Assembly (NCBI GenBank): GCA_000952975.1
Contig: LM997412.1
Location: forward strand, 1,302,001-1,366,000
Direction of reading: 5' to 3'
Length of the DNA: 64,000 bases
Source of the DNA: Peptoniphilus sp. ING2-D1G
GTDB taxonomy: Bacteria > Bacillota > Clostridia > Tissierellales > Peptoniphilaceae
In this document: piece after piece, positions 32,836 through 41,353 of the stretch
How positions within the stretch are numbered: the first letter of the stretch is position 1
Layout of the letters: each line of letters starts with the position of its first letter
Program-made: the position numbers and the translations under genes
Notes under the pieces: generated by a model
Told to the model about the DNA's origin: nothing
Databases searched by the model: none
What the model saw: only the letters and a program-made list of their open reading frames with translations

Positions 32836-32864
32836 TTTATAATTGTATTTATACAAATAACCAA
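32836..32864 (-). promoter_or_regulatory. LysR promoter with palindromic operator
   Basis: TTGGTT (32859-32864), 17-base spacer, TATAAA (32836-32841) on the minus strand. The spacer holds the perfect palindrome TTGTATTTATACAA (32843-32856), which matches the T-N11-A pattern of LysR binding boxes. Confidence 0.6.
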
Positions 32865-32918
32865 ATCACTCTGCCCGTTTATGTGTATCTGTCAAAGGAT
32901 AAACCCTTGGTTTATTTA

Positions 32919-33758
32919 TTAAAAGCCTATTACTATTCCGCCATTGTCGGCATATCCCGAGGCTAAGCCCTTTGTGTGAATTATTATTATATCCTTGAAA
33001 TCGTACAATTTCTCGACTTTCTCCTTGAAAAATTTTGCTTTTTCAAGCCCTGCCACATGGGAAATAAAAAGGACTCTCTCTTCCATATTGTCACAAATAT
33101 TTCCCAGAGCATTTGCAAGTTTCGAAAGAGATCTGGTAAATCCTCTGTTCATTTCAAATAGTGCAATTTCTCCATCTATTTCTTCCATTATCGGTCTGAT
33201 GTTTAAGATGTTTGCAATAAGTCCTGTGGTTTTTTTGATTCTTCCGTTCTTTATGAGATTTTCAAGACTTTCCAATATAAAAAAGGTCTTGTTGTCGTCC
33301 ACCGTTTTATTTATTTTTTCAATTGCATTCTCAAAATCTTCTTCATTTTCAAGTATTTTGACCAATTTATATACTACAGAAGTCTGTCCTGCACTGGCTG
33401 ATTTTGAATCCGCAATATATATTTTTTTGTTTGGAAATTCTTTTTTGAATTCTTCCTCTGCAACCTTCGCACTGTTATAGGAGCCCGATAGCTTTTGAGA
33501 AATTGTAACTACAAAAATATTATCTTCTTCAGCTTCTTTAAATACCTTTAAGTACTCAAAGGGTGAAGGGCAAGCTGTTTTTATCGGGTTGTCGCTTGCA
33601 ACCATTGTATCTATAAGTTCTCTTACGTTCAAATTGTCGTCATCTATGAACTCTTTTGAATCAACGGTTATTTTAAAGGGAACATAGGATAGGTTGATTT
33701 TTTCCTGCATTTCTTTTGTCAAATCACAAGATGTATCGGAAATTATTTTATACTTCAT
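32919..33758 (-). CDS. DegV-family fatty-acid-binding protein (FakB-like), copy 2
   Basis: A 279-residue DegV protein: KIISDTSCDLTKEMQ, KTACPSPFEYLKVF, VTISQKLSGSYNSAK, YIADSKSASAGQ and the C-terminal TKGLASGYADNGGIVIGF. It is expected to carry a fatty acid for FakA. The ATG at 33758 follows AAGGAGG; an upstream extension of 18 residues is rejected. It begins 10 bases after glmM. Its C-terminus is shorter than that of copy 1, suggesting different fatty-acid preference (inference). Confidence 0.9.
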   Translation of the reverse strand: MKYKIISDTSCDLTKEMQEKINLSYVPFKITVDSKEFIDDDNLNVRELIDTMVASDNPIKTACPSPFEYLKVFKEAEEDNIFVVTISQKLSGSYNSAKVAEEEFKKEFPNKKIYIADSKSASAGQTSVVYKLVKILENEEDFENAIEKINKTVDDNKTFFILESLENLIKNGRIKKTTGLIANILNIRPIMEEIDGEIALFEMNRGFTRSLSKLANALGNICDNMEERVLFISHVAGLEKAKFFKEKVEKLYDFKDIIIIHTKGLASGYADNGGIVIGF

Positions 33759-33768
33759 GGATACCTCC

Positions 33769-35112
33769 TTAGTTAAGTCTTTTTTCAATATATTGAGCGA
33801 GGTCTTGAGCATATTTTTTCAACACTTCTTCATCCTCTCCCTCAATCATAACTCTTACTTTACTTTCTGTTCCTGACGGTCTTATTACAACTCTACCCTT
33901 TCCGTCAAATTCTTCCTCAATTTTTTCTATTTTTTCTCTGATATCATCAAATTCCATGTATTTGTTTTTAAGGTCATTTCTCACCTTTGCATTTATCAAA
34001 ACTTGAGGATAGGTCTTCATCAAGGCATTTAATTCTGACAGTTTTTTCCCTGTTGCCTTTATTACCTCCAATAAGTGAAGCCCTGTAGCGAGTCCGTCTC
34101 CTGTGGTATTGTAATCTAAAAATATTATATGTCCCGATTGTTCTCCCCCGAGCACATATCCGTTTTTAATCATTTCTTCCAATACGTATCTGTCGCCTAC
34201 TTTCGTGTGGATTAAGTCGACCCCTATGCTTTCCAAATACCTTGTAAGTCCTATGTTTGACATTACCGTACCCACTACTGTATTGCCCCTTAGCTTTCCC
34301 CCTTTTTTCAAGTTCATTGCACATATTGCGAGCATGTGATCTCCATCTACTATCTCGCCCTTTTCGTCAACGGCGATAATCCTGTCGGCATCTCCATCAA
34401 AACTCATTCCTATATCCGCTTTTTTGCTTTTTACAAATTCACAGATCAAATCGGGATTTGTGGAACCGCACTTGTCATTTATGTTTTTGCCATCAGGTTG
34501 ATTATTTATTACAAATACCTCCGCTCCCATGGATTTTAAAAGTGGCTCTGCAATTTCAAAAAGTGCACCATTTCCTGTATCTATGGCAATTTTCATTCCG
34601 GTTAAATCAATATTTATCAAATTTTTCAGGTAATTTGAATACTCCTCCTTTAGATTGATTCCTTTGGTAACTCTTCCCAATTCATCTCCCGTGGCAGTTT
34701 TATACAACTTTGTATCTGAAAAAATATGTTGCTCTATTCTGTTTTCCACTTCATCGGGAAGCTTGTATCCCTCGCTGGAAAAGAATTTTATTCCGTTATA
34801 TTCAAAGGGATTATGCGATGCGGAAATTACAACTCCGGCAAGATAATCTCCGGTTCTTGTAAGGTACGCCACAGCCGGTGTCGGAATAACTCCTGCAAGT
34901 TCGACATCTATGCCTATGGACATCAAGCCGCTTGCAAGAGCAGACTCCAGCAAATCTCCTGAAAATCTCGTATCTCTGCCTATTAAAACCTTTCCTCTTC
35001 TTTCCTTTGCAAGCACATATCCCGCAGCTCTTCCCACTTTGTATGCAAGCTCGGGTGTGAGTTCAAGATTTGCTATCCCTCTTATTCCGTCTGTTCCGAA
35101 TAATTTTCCCAT
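33769..35112 (-). CDS. glmM: Phosphoglucosamine mutase
   Basis: A 447-residue mutase making glucosamine-1-phosphate for peptidoglycan precursors. MGKLFGTDGIRG at the start, phosphoserine loop ISASHNPFEYNGIKFF (S99), metal loop SFDGDADR, sugar loop GGEQSGHI and phosphate loop RPSGTESKVRVM are all intact. Lies 4 bases after cca. Confidence 0.97.
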   Translation of the reverse strand: MGKLFGTDGIRGIANLELTPELAYKVGRAAGYVLAKERRGKVLIGRDTRFSGDLLESALASGLMSIGIDVELAGVIPTPAVAYLTRTGDYLAGVVISASHNPFEYNGIKFFSSEGYKLPDEVENRIEQHIFSDTKLYKTATGDELGRVTKGINLKEEYSNYLKNLINIDLTGMKIAIDTGNGALFEIAEPLLKSMGAEVFVINNQPDGKNINDKCGSTNPDLICEFVKSKKADIGMSFDGDADRIIAVDEKGEIVDGDHMLAICAMNLKKGGKLRGNTVVGTVMSNIGLTRYLESIGVDLIHTKVGDRYVLEEMIKNGYVLGGEQSGHIIFLDYNTTGDGLATGLHLLEVIKATGKKLSELNALMKTYPQVLINAKVRNDLKNKYMEFDDIREKIEKIEEEFDGKGRVVIRPSGTESKVRVMIEGEDEEVLKKYAQDLAQYIEKRLN

Positions 35113-35116
35113 TCTA

Positions 35117-36442
35117 TCACCTAAATTCCCTGTTTATTATATCTAAAAGTATTTCCTTCTCATTGAGCTTCGGATTGTCAAGGGTTAGTTCATTTGCGTA
35201 TTTAAGTATCTCACCTATGATTTTTCCCTCTTTAAAGCCCAATTCAATTATATCTTTGCCGTCTATACAAAGATAATTTTTCTCTTTAACTCTTTTATCT
35301 TCCATTAAAATTTGTTTTACTCTGCTTAAATTATATTCCAAATCACCTATATCTCCATCTATTGAAGTGCAGGCTCTGTCCGCCATCAATAAATCATATA
35401 GATCAAATATGTTTTCAAAACCCACTCTTCTTATTTGCCTTCTAAGAGCTTTGTCTGTAAGTTTCCCACTTACCTTCATATGCTCACTTATCAACAAGAT
35501 GACCTTATCTATAACTTTATTTGAATATTTGTATTCTCTTAAAATATTTTTTGCCATATCCGCTCCCATTTCATCGTGCCCGAAAAAATGACCCACTCCA
35601 CTTTCATCTACACAAAGAGTCCACGGCTTGGCAATATCATGAAAAAGCGCTGCAAGTCTTACTTCTAAAACTTTATCCGTGCTGTCAACTACGCATTTTA
35701 TATGGTCAAAAAGAGTTTTTATGTGATATGGTGTTTTTTGATTGTAACCCACAGTTCTTTTAAGGTCTTGGAAAAGTATTTCAAGAAGTCCCAACTCCTC
35801 CATGAGGTCCAGGGAAGCGGAAGGTTTATCGGAAAGCATTATGCCGTTAAATTCAACTTGAATTCTTTCCTTGGCTATCTCCTTTAAAAGATGACCTTTT
35901 TCCTTTATTACTATCTTAAGTTCATCATCCATATTGAAATTAAGAGTGCCACAAAACCTCACAGCTCTGATAATTCTAAGAGCATCCTCTTCTATTCTCT
36001 CTTGTGCATCTCCTACACATCTGATGATTTTATTCTCTAAATCTTCTTTTCCTCCATAAAGATCCGTTAAATTTCCCTCCATGTCCATTGCCATGGCATT
36101 TACCGTGAAATCACGCCTTGCAAGGTCATCTTCTATATTTTTTGTAAATACAAGCTCCTTGGGTTTTCTGTGGTTTCTGTAGAGACCTTCAAGTCTGAAA
36201 GTGGCTATTTCCACTTCATAACCTTTGTATTCTATGGCGATAGTTCCAAATTCACGTCCTGCTTCATGAAGAATATTGCCCTCGAAAATAATGCATACCT
36301 CATCAGGAGTTGCGTCTGTTGCCACATCGAAATCATGAGGCTTTTTTCCCAAGAGGTAATCTCTTAAAGCTCCTCCCACTAAATAGGCTTTATGATTAAA
36401 TTTTTTAAAAATTTCAAGTATTTCTAAAATTTCCTTTGGCAT
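35117..36442 (-). CDS. cca: CCA tRNA nucleotidyltransferase with HD domain
   Basis: A 441-residue class II nucleotidyltransferase that builds or repairs the 3'-CCA of tRNAs. YLVGGALRDYLLG, the DxD in HDFDVATDA, RRDFTVNAMAMD and RIIRAVRFCGTL form the catalytic and neck regions; a C-terminal HD phosphohydrolase-like domain (LFHDIAKPW, FFGHDEMGA) follows. Promoter likely at TATAAT 36463-36468, with a weak -35. First gene of cca-glmM-degV. Confidence 0.95.
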   Translation of the reverse strand: MPKEILEILEIFKKFNHKAYLVGGALRDYLLGKKPHDFDVATDATPDEVCIIFEGNILHEAGREFGTIAIEYKGYEVEIATFRLEGLYRNHRKPKELVFTKNIEDDLARRDFTVNAMAMDMEGNLTDLYGGKEDLENKIIRCVGDAQERIEEDALRIIRAVRFCGTLNFNMDDELKIVIKEKGHLLKEIAKERIQVEFNGIMLSDKPSASLDLMEELGLLEILFQDLKRTVGYNQKTPYHIKTLFDHIKCVVDSTDKVLEVRLAALFHDIAKPWTLCVDESGVGHFFGHDEMGADMAKNILREYKYSNKVIDKVILLISEHMKVSGKLTDKALRRQIRRVGFENIFDLYDLLMADRACTSIDGDIGDLEYNLSRVKQILMEDKRVKEKNYLCIDGKDIIELGFKEGKIIGEILKYANELTLDNPKLNEKEILLDIINREFR

Positions 36443-36533
36443 ATTGTCACCTTATAAAATAAATTATAACATATTAAATGAAGCAGATACCACAAAACAT
36501 TAGCTTTTCTGTGCATAAAATCCATTCCTATGG

Positions 36534-36539
36534 TATAAT
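36534..36539 (+). promoter_or_regulatory. Extended -10 promoter of the lipoprotein gene
   Basis: TGGTATAAT (-10 at 36534-36539) with no good -35, 20 bases before the lipoprotein ATG. Diverges from the cca promoter. Confidence 0.5.
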
Positions 36540-36560
36540 TATTTGAAATAGGAGGTACAT

Positions 36561-37139
36561 ATGAAAAGACATTTATTAATTGTATCGCTGATGTCCTTGA
36601 CTTTGATATTAAGTGCTTGTGGCAAAAATCAAAGCCAAGAACAATCTGCTGAAAAAAACACTTCCGGAAATGGAACTGTCACTATTTTAAATGATGAAAG
36701 TACTCGAGAGGAAGCGGGCGGAAATGCTGAAAACGCTACAAATAAAACAGAATATCAAAATGAAATTACAGGCAATGAATTAGCAACACAAGAAGAAAAT
36801 CCAAGTCCAGCTACAAATAAAGAAATTCTTAATAATCTCATCGAAAACTCCGACTATATCTCAAGGGTCAGAATTCAGATGAGTCCTGAAAACAACACGA
36901 CTTCTACATTTATAGAAGATTACAGAGGAGATCTTTCTTCTATTGAATTGACTCTGCCGAAAACTTTATTGGCAAACAGAGAATACCTTATATTTTACTT
37001 AGATGGCGCCGGAGGCAAAATAGAGCCCACAAGAGGGGAAGAATCCTTCATCGAAATCGGAAGTGAAAATGACGCAGCCCTTAAATACATCGAAGAAATT
37101 TTTAACACTACAAAAACCCCGAACTTGGAAAATAATTAA
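36561..37139 (+). CDS. Lipoprotein of unknown function
   Basis: A 192-residue protein with a lipoprotein signal peptide: MKRHLL, a hydrophobic stretch, then the lipobox LSAC at residues 17-20. After a low-complexity Asn/Glu/Thr-rich linker (to about residue 90) comes a folded C-terminal region with SRVRIQMSPENNTTSTFIEDYRG, about 100 residues, that I do not recognise. Located on the outer face of the membrane. Followed 26 bases later by the next secreted protein, likely cotranscribed. Confidence 0.8.
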   Translation: MKRHLLIVSLMSLTLILSACGKNQSQEQSAEKNTSGNGTVTILNDESTREEAGGNAENATNKTEYQNEITGNELATQEENPSPATNKEILNNLIENSDYISRVRIQMSPENNTTSTFIEDYRGDLSSIELTLPKTLLANREYLIFYLDGAGGKIEPTRGEESFIEIGSENDAALKYIEEIFNTTKTPNLENN

Positions 37140-37165
37140 AACTATTTAAATTGAAAGGAAGAAAA

Positions 37166-38071
37166 ATGAAGAAATTTTTAAGTACTTTGCTTGTTTTCTT
37201 GTTTCTGTTCAATGTGACAAGCGTATATGCGGCAAGGGATATAACCATAACTTTAAACGGAAAAGAAATTCAAACAGATGTAAAACCCTATATAAAAGAC
37301 GATAGAACTCTTGTCCCCATAAGATTTATATCAGAAGCTCTAAACTATGATGTAGAGTGGGATGAGGCTACAAGAAAAGTAACAATAAAAAATGACAGCA
37401 AAAAAATAGAACTCACCATCGATAAAAAAGATGTAGTAATCGATGACGACATTGTGGTTACAAATGATGTTGCTCCCGAGATCACAGACAGCAGAACCTT
37501 TGTACCCGTTAGATTTATAGCGGAAAACTTCGGTGTCGAAGTGGATTGGGATCCTGAAAACTACGTAGTGATACTGAAAAAGGAAGAATTGGACAACTAT
37601 GCACAATCTATGAAAGATCTTTCAGGAGAATTTCAAAAGGAACTTGCACAACTGAGACAATACTACTTCCAAGACGCTTCAAAATATTCAGTAAATGAAC
37701 TTCTCGAAAAATTTGAAGAGATAAAATCCAACGTAAATGGAATAATTAATAGAATTGAATCCATGGGAACAAATGAAAAATATGAAAAATCCTATGAATT
37801 CTTGAAGGAATCTGTAGATATCGGAAGGCTTATGATGACAAAATACAACGACGCTCTACTGAGTGCAGATCAAGGAGCCGCTAAGGAATTAATCGACCTT
37901 CAAACGAAACTTGCCATTAAAATAAGTGAATTTAAATCTGCATTGGACTCAGAATCAAAGGGCCTTAGATACATTGAGAATAAAGATATAAAAAGCTTCA
38001 ATGACGCGGATAAAAAAGACGGATTGCTTCAAGATCAAACAATTCAAAATCTATTGGAACAATTACAATAA
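37166..38071 (+). CDS. Secreted copper-amine-oxidase N-terminal domain protein
   Basis: A 301-residue protein with a signal peptide (MKKFLSTLLVFLFLFNVTSVYA). Residues about 25-145 are a copper amine oxidase N-terminal-like domain with its two characteristic repeats (DDRTLVPIRFISEALNYDVEW and DSRTFVPVRFIAENFGVEVDW). The rest is a long helical region of unknown role. Despite the name, this domain has no oxidase activity; in clostridia it is thought to bind cell-wall material. Start ATG at 37166 follows GAAAGGAAG; an upstream TTG is rejected. Confidence 0.85.
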   Translation: MKKFLSTLLVFLFLFNVTSVYAARDITITLNGKEIQTDVKPYIKDDRTLVPIRFISEALNYDVEWDEATRKVTIKNDSKKIELTIDKKDVVIDDDIVVTNDVAPEITDSRTFVPVRFIAENFGVEVDWDPENYVVILKKEELDNYAQSMKDLSGEFQKELAQLRQYYFQDASKYSVNELLEKFEEIKSNVNGIINRIESMGTNEKYEKSYEFLKESVDIGRLMMTKYNDALLSADQGAAKELIDLQTKLAIKISEFKSALDSESKGLRYIENKDIKSFNDADKKDGLLQDQTIQNLLEQLQ

Positions 38072-38089
38072 AATATTTTGAATGATATA

Positions 38090-38114
38090 CCCTCGGCTAA
38101 GCCGGGGGTTTTTT
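38090..38114 (+). terminator. Terminator of the lipoprotein/CuAO-domain transcript
   Basis: 8-bp GC-rich stem CCCTCGGC/GCCGGGGG with loop TAA, followed by TTTTTT. Confidence 0.9.
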
Positions 38115-38229
38115 CATGTATCCAAAAGGGTCTATATTACAAACCCTGTGTAAAAGACACCCGTTAGTCCGCCCTTTACAACCTTTATTTTCTATATATT
38201 TGAAATGAATTCAGTATCGAGTATGTATC

Positions 38230-38251
38230 GGGCGGATGAAGGCATCCGCCC
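38230..38251. repeat. REP-like GC-rich palindrome
   Basis: Perfect 9-bp inverted repeat GGGCGGATG-AAGG-CATCCGCCC followed by CTACAG, standing out in AT-rich DNA between convergent genes. The form resembles dispersed intergenic palindromes of clostridia (remembered, not searched). It is the only copy I see in this window. No gene lies in 38115-38288. Confidence 0.5.
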
Positions 38252-38288
38252 CTACAGAAAACGAATATAATTTTTAAAATGTAAGAAA

Positions 38289-38317
38289 CCCCCGACCTTA
38301 AACATGGGGGATTTTTT
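38289..38317. terminator. Hairpin between the CuAO gene and leuB
   Basis: CCCCC/GGGGG stem with an 11-base loop, then ATTTTTT on the plus strand and TTTCTTACATTTT on the minus strand. It could end the leu operon, whose stop is about 35 bases away. Confidence 0.6.
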
Positions 38318-38349
38318 ACAGAATTTTTATGGAAAAGATATGATTAATT

Positions 38350-39423
38350 TTAAAAAATTTTTGATTTTCTAAGTTTTTCCACTATTAAGTCTCCCATTTC
38401 TTCACAACCTATATATTCTCCATATGTTAAATCAGAAGTTCTATAACCCTCCTCCAATATTTCCTCCACTGCTTCTTCTATTTTTGTTGCGATTTTTTCT
38501 TCTTTTAAACTGTTTCGTAAAAGTTCTGCCACTGAAAGTATTGTTCCAAGAGGATTTGCAAGATTTTTGCCGGCTATATCCGGTGCTGAACCGTGAATAG
38601 GCTCATAAAGCCACGGACCTTCCCCTGCGCTTATGGATGGTAAAAGTCCTATTGAACCTATGATCTGGCTCATTTCATCCGAGAGTATGTCTCCGAAGAT
38701 ATTATTTGTTAGAATTACATCGAAGTCTGTCGGTCTCTTTATCAATTGCATTGACGCATTATCCACATACATGAAATCAACCTTTACATCTTCATAATCC
38801 TTTGCAATTTCCGATACCACTTCTCTCCAGAGCTTTGATGAGTCCAGTACATTTGCCTTATCCACAAGAGTGAGGTGTTTTTTTCTCATATGTGCCTGTT
38901 TGAAGGCTATGTGTGATATTCTCGATATTTCTTTTTCATCGTAATATTCTACATCATAGGCGAATCTAATTCCCTTTTTCTCTCCTCTTTCTCTCTTGCC
39001 GAAGTAGATTCCTCCAGTGAGTTCCCTTACTATCATGATGTCCGTTCCCGATACTATTTCTTCTTTAATGGGTGAATGATGTATCAGGCTTTCTCTCATC
39101 TTCGCCGGTCGGAGATTTGCATAGGTGCCGAGGGATTTTCTCATTGCAAGAAGTCCTTTTTCCGGTCGTATTTCAGGATTGATATCGTCCCACTTAGGTC
39201 CTCCTACCGCTCCCAACAATACAGCATCACTACTTAGACATTTTTCTTCGGTTTCCTCGGGAAAGGGTGTACCGTACTTATCTATGGCTACTCCTCCTAT
39301 ATCCGCCTTTTCTACTATCAACGATACTTTTTCTTCTGCTGCGATATAATTGAAAATTTTTTCCGCCTGTCCTATTATTTCAGGTCCGATACCGTCTCCC
39401 GGCAATACAGTTATTTTTTTCAT
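38350..39423 (-). CDS. leuB: 3-isopropylmalate dehydrogenase
   Basis: A 357-residue NAD-dependent dehydrogenase making 2-oxoisocaproate precursor in leucine synthesis. MKKITVLPGDGIGPEI, AVGGPKWD, VRELTGGIYFG, VDNASMQLI and EPIHGSAPDIAGK are family signatures. Overlaps leuD by 4 bases (ATGA). Last gene of leuACDB. Confidence 0.97.
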   Translation of the reverse strand: MKKITVLPGDGIGPEIIGQAEKIFNYIAAEEKVSLIVEKADIGGVAIDKYGTPFPEETEEKCLSSDAVLLGAVGGPKWDDINPEIRPEKGLLAMRKSLGTYANLRPAKMRESLIHHSPIKEEIVSGTDIMIVRELTGGIYFGKRERGEKKGIRFAYDVEYYDEKEISRISHIAFKQAHMRKKHLTLVDKANVLDSSKLWREVVSEIAKDYEDVKVDFMYVDNASMQLIKRPTDFDVILTNNIFGDILSDEMSQIIGSIGLLPSISAGEGPWLYEPIHGSAPDIAGKNLANPLGTILSVAELLRNSLKEEKIATKIEEAVEEILEEGYRTSDLTYGEYIGCEEMGDLIVEKLRKSKIF

Positions 39424-39995
39424 ATATTATGCTCTCTTTCGTAGTTTTCGATTTCATCTTCATATTCCAAAATTTCATCTATGGAATCCTGTCCCTTCAA
39501 AAGTTTCTCACGAAATCCTTTTTCTATTTGAAATTCATAGATTTTATCTCCTGCCTCTATTTGATTTTTTTCCAAATCCACGATTATTTCTTCATCTGTT
39601 CCCAAACTTGCAAGTTCTTTTCTTGATTTTTCATTAAGAATTATGGGAAGGTTTAAGTTATTTATCCAGTTCATGTAAAATATCGGCGAGTATCCGCCTG
39701 CTATCACTACTCTGAACCCATAGTCCTGAAGTGCCCATGCGGCATGTTCTCTGCTGGAACCGCAACCGAAGTTATCTCCGGCTATTAAAATTTGAGCCCC
39801 TTTATCTTTGAACTTATTCAGCGGAAATTCTTCCCTTGCTTCTCCCTCTTCATCATATCTCCAGGGATAAAATACCACATCTCCGAATCCTGTACTCTTT
39901 GTGGTTTTTAAAAAGTTTTTGGGAATTATGATGTCGGTGTCTATATTGTCCCTCAGCATTGAAATAGCCGTACTTTTTATTTTATTCAGCTTCAT
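39420..39995 (-). CDS. leuD: 3-isopropylmalate dehydratase small subunit
   Basis: A 191-residue swivel-domain subunit: DNIDTDIIIPKNFLK, DNFGCGSSREHAAWAL and IFYMNWINN. Pairs with LeuC to isomerise 2- to 3-isopropylmalate. Overlaps leuC and leuB by 4 bases each. Confidence 0.96.
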   Translation of the reverse strand: MKLNKIKSTAISMLRDNIDTDIIIPKNFLKTTKSTGFGDVVFYPWRYDEEGEAREEFPLNKFKDKGAQILIAGDNFGCGSSREHAAWALQDYGFRVVIAGGYSPIFYMNWINNLNLPIILNEKSRKELASLGTDEEIIVDLEKNQIEAGDKIYEFQIEKGFREKLLKGQDSIDEILEYEDEIENYEREHNI

Positions 39996-41353
39996 GCCCT
40001 CACCTTTCCTTCCACTGCCGCTTTGATAGCTGTATAAGGGCTTGCCAAGTGTGTTATTGAACCTGCTCCTTGCCTGCCTTCAAAATTTCTGTTGGATGTG
40101 GATATGCAGTGTTTACCCTTTTCTATCCTATCTTCATTCATGGCTAAGCAGTAGGAACACCCCGCTTCTCTGAATTCACATCCTGCTTCTATAAATACTT
40201 TGTCGTATCCCAGATCTTCACATTTTCTTTTTACTTCTGCAGATCCCGGTACAACTATGCATTTCACTTCTTCTGCTATTTTTTTACCCTTTAAGTATTC
40301 TGCTGCAATTTTTAAATCTTCAAATCTTCCATTGGTGCAGGAACCTATAAAGACTACATCCACCGGTATGTCTTCCACCCTGTCTCCGGCTTTTAATCCC
40401 GTATATTTGTAGGCATTTTTGTATTCTTCGGTATCGCCTTGCGGTACTTGTGCATCTATGTCCATGACCATGGATGGATTTGTACCCCATGTGATTTGAG
40501 GTTTCAATTTGCTTATATCCAATACTATTACTTCGTCATAATCATCTGTTGAATCAGTCTTCAGTTTTTTCCATTTTTCTACAGCTTTTTCAAAATCTTC
40601 TCCCTCAGGTGCAAATTCTTTTCCCTTTAAATATTCGAAGGTCCTTTGGTCAGGCGCTATAATTCCAAATTTTGCTCCACCTTCTATAGCCATATTGCAA
40701 AGTGTAAGTCTTGATTCCATGGATAAATCTTCTATGGTATCTCCAAAAAATTCCACAGCATACCCCGAACCGAAGCCTGTCCCCTTTAAACCTATCAATT
40801 TTAATATTATATCCTTCGAATATACGCCTTCCGGAAGTTTGCCCGTGATTTTAACTCCCATTTGTTTAGGCATTTTTTGCCAAAGACTTTGGGTTGCAAA
40901 AACCTGTTCAACTTCACTGGTACCTATTCCGAAGGCTATCGCTCCGAAGGCTCCGTGTGTAGCTGTGTGACTGTCTCCGCATACAATGGTCTTGCCGGGT
41001 TGGGTAAGTCCTCTTTCAGGCCCCATCATGTGAACTATAGCGTTTTTTTCACTGTCCATATCGTATAACTCTATGCCGAATTCCTCGGTGTTTCTATCAA
41101 GAGCTTCCAGTTGTTCTCTTCCCAGATCGTCCTCTATATACTCTCTGTGTCCCTTTATTGTAGGTGTGTTATGATCCATGGTTGCAAAGGTCAAATCCGG
41201 TCTTCTCACTTTTCTGTTTTTTTGCCTTAAGGCTTCAAAGGCTTGAGGGGTGGTAACTTCATGGATTAAATGAAGATCGATGTAGAGGAGATCTTTGTCG
41301 TCCTTTGTCACAATAACATGATCTTTCCAAATTTTTTCAAAAATCGTGCTCAT
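39992..41353 (-). CDS. leuC: 3-isopropylmalate dehydratase large subunit
   Basis: A 453-residue aconitase-family subunit. The 4Fe-4S ligands are in IGSCTNGR and AGCEFREAGCSYCLAMN; VCGDSHTATHGAFGA is also typical. Normal length for the two-subunit enzyme. Overlaps leuA by 4 bases. Confidence 0.97.
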   Translation of the reverse strand: MSTIFEKIWKDHVIVTKDDKDLLYIDLHLIHEVTTPQAFEALRQKNRKVRRPDLTFATMDHNTPTIKGHREYIEDDLGREQLEALDRNTEEFGIELYDMDSEKNAIVHMMGPERGLTQPGKTIVCGDSHTATHGAFGAIAFGIGTSEVEQVFATQSLWQKMPKQMGVKITGKLPEGVYSKDIILKLIGLKGTGFGSGYAVEFFGDTIEDLSMESRLTLCNMAIEGGAKFGIIAPDQRTFEYLKGKEFAPEGEDFEKAVEKWKKLKTDSTDDYDEVIVLDISKLKPQITWGTNPSMVMDIDAQVPQGDTEEYKNAYKYTGLKAGDRVEDIPVDVVFIGSCTNGRFEDLKIAAEYLKGKKIAEEVKCIVVPGSAEVKRKCEDLGYDKVFIEAGCEFREAGCSYCLAMNEDRIEKGKHCISTSNRNFEGRQGAGSITHLASPYTAIKAAVEGKVRA

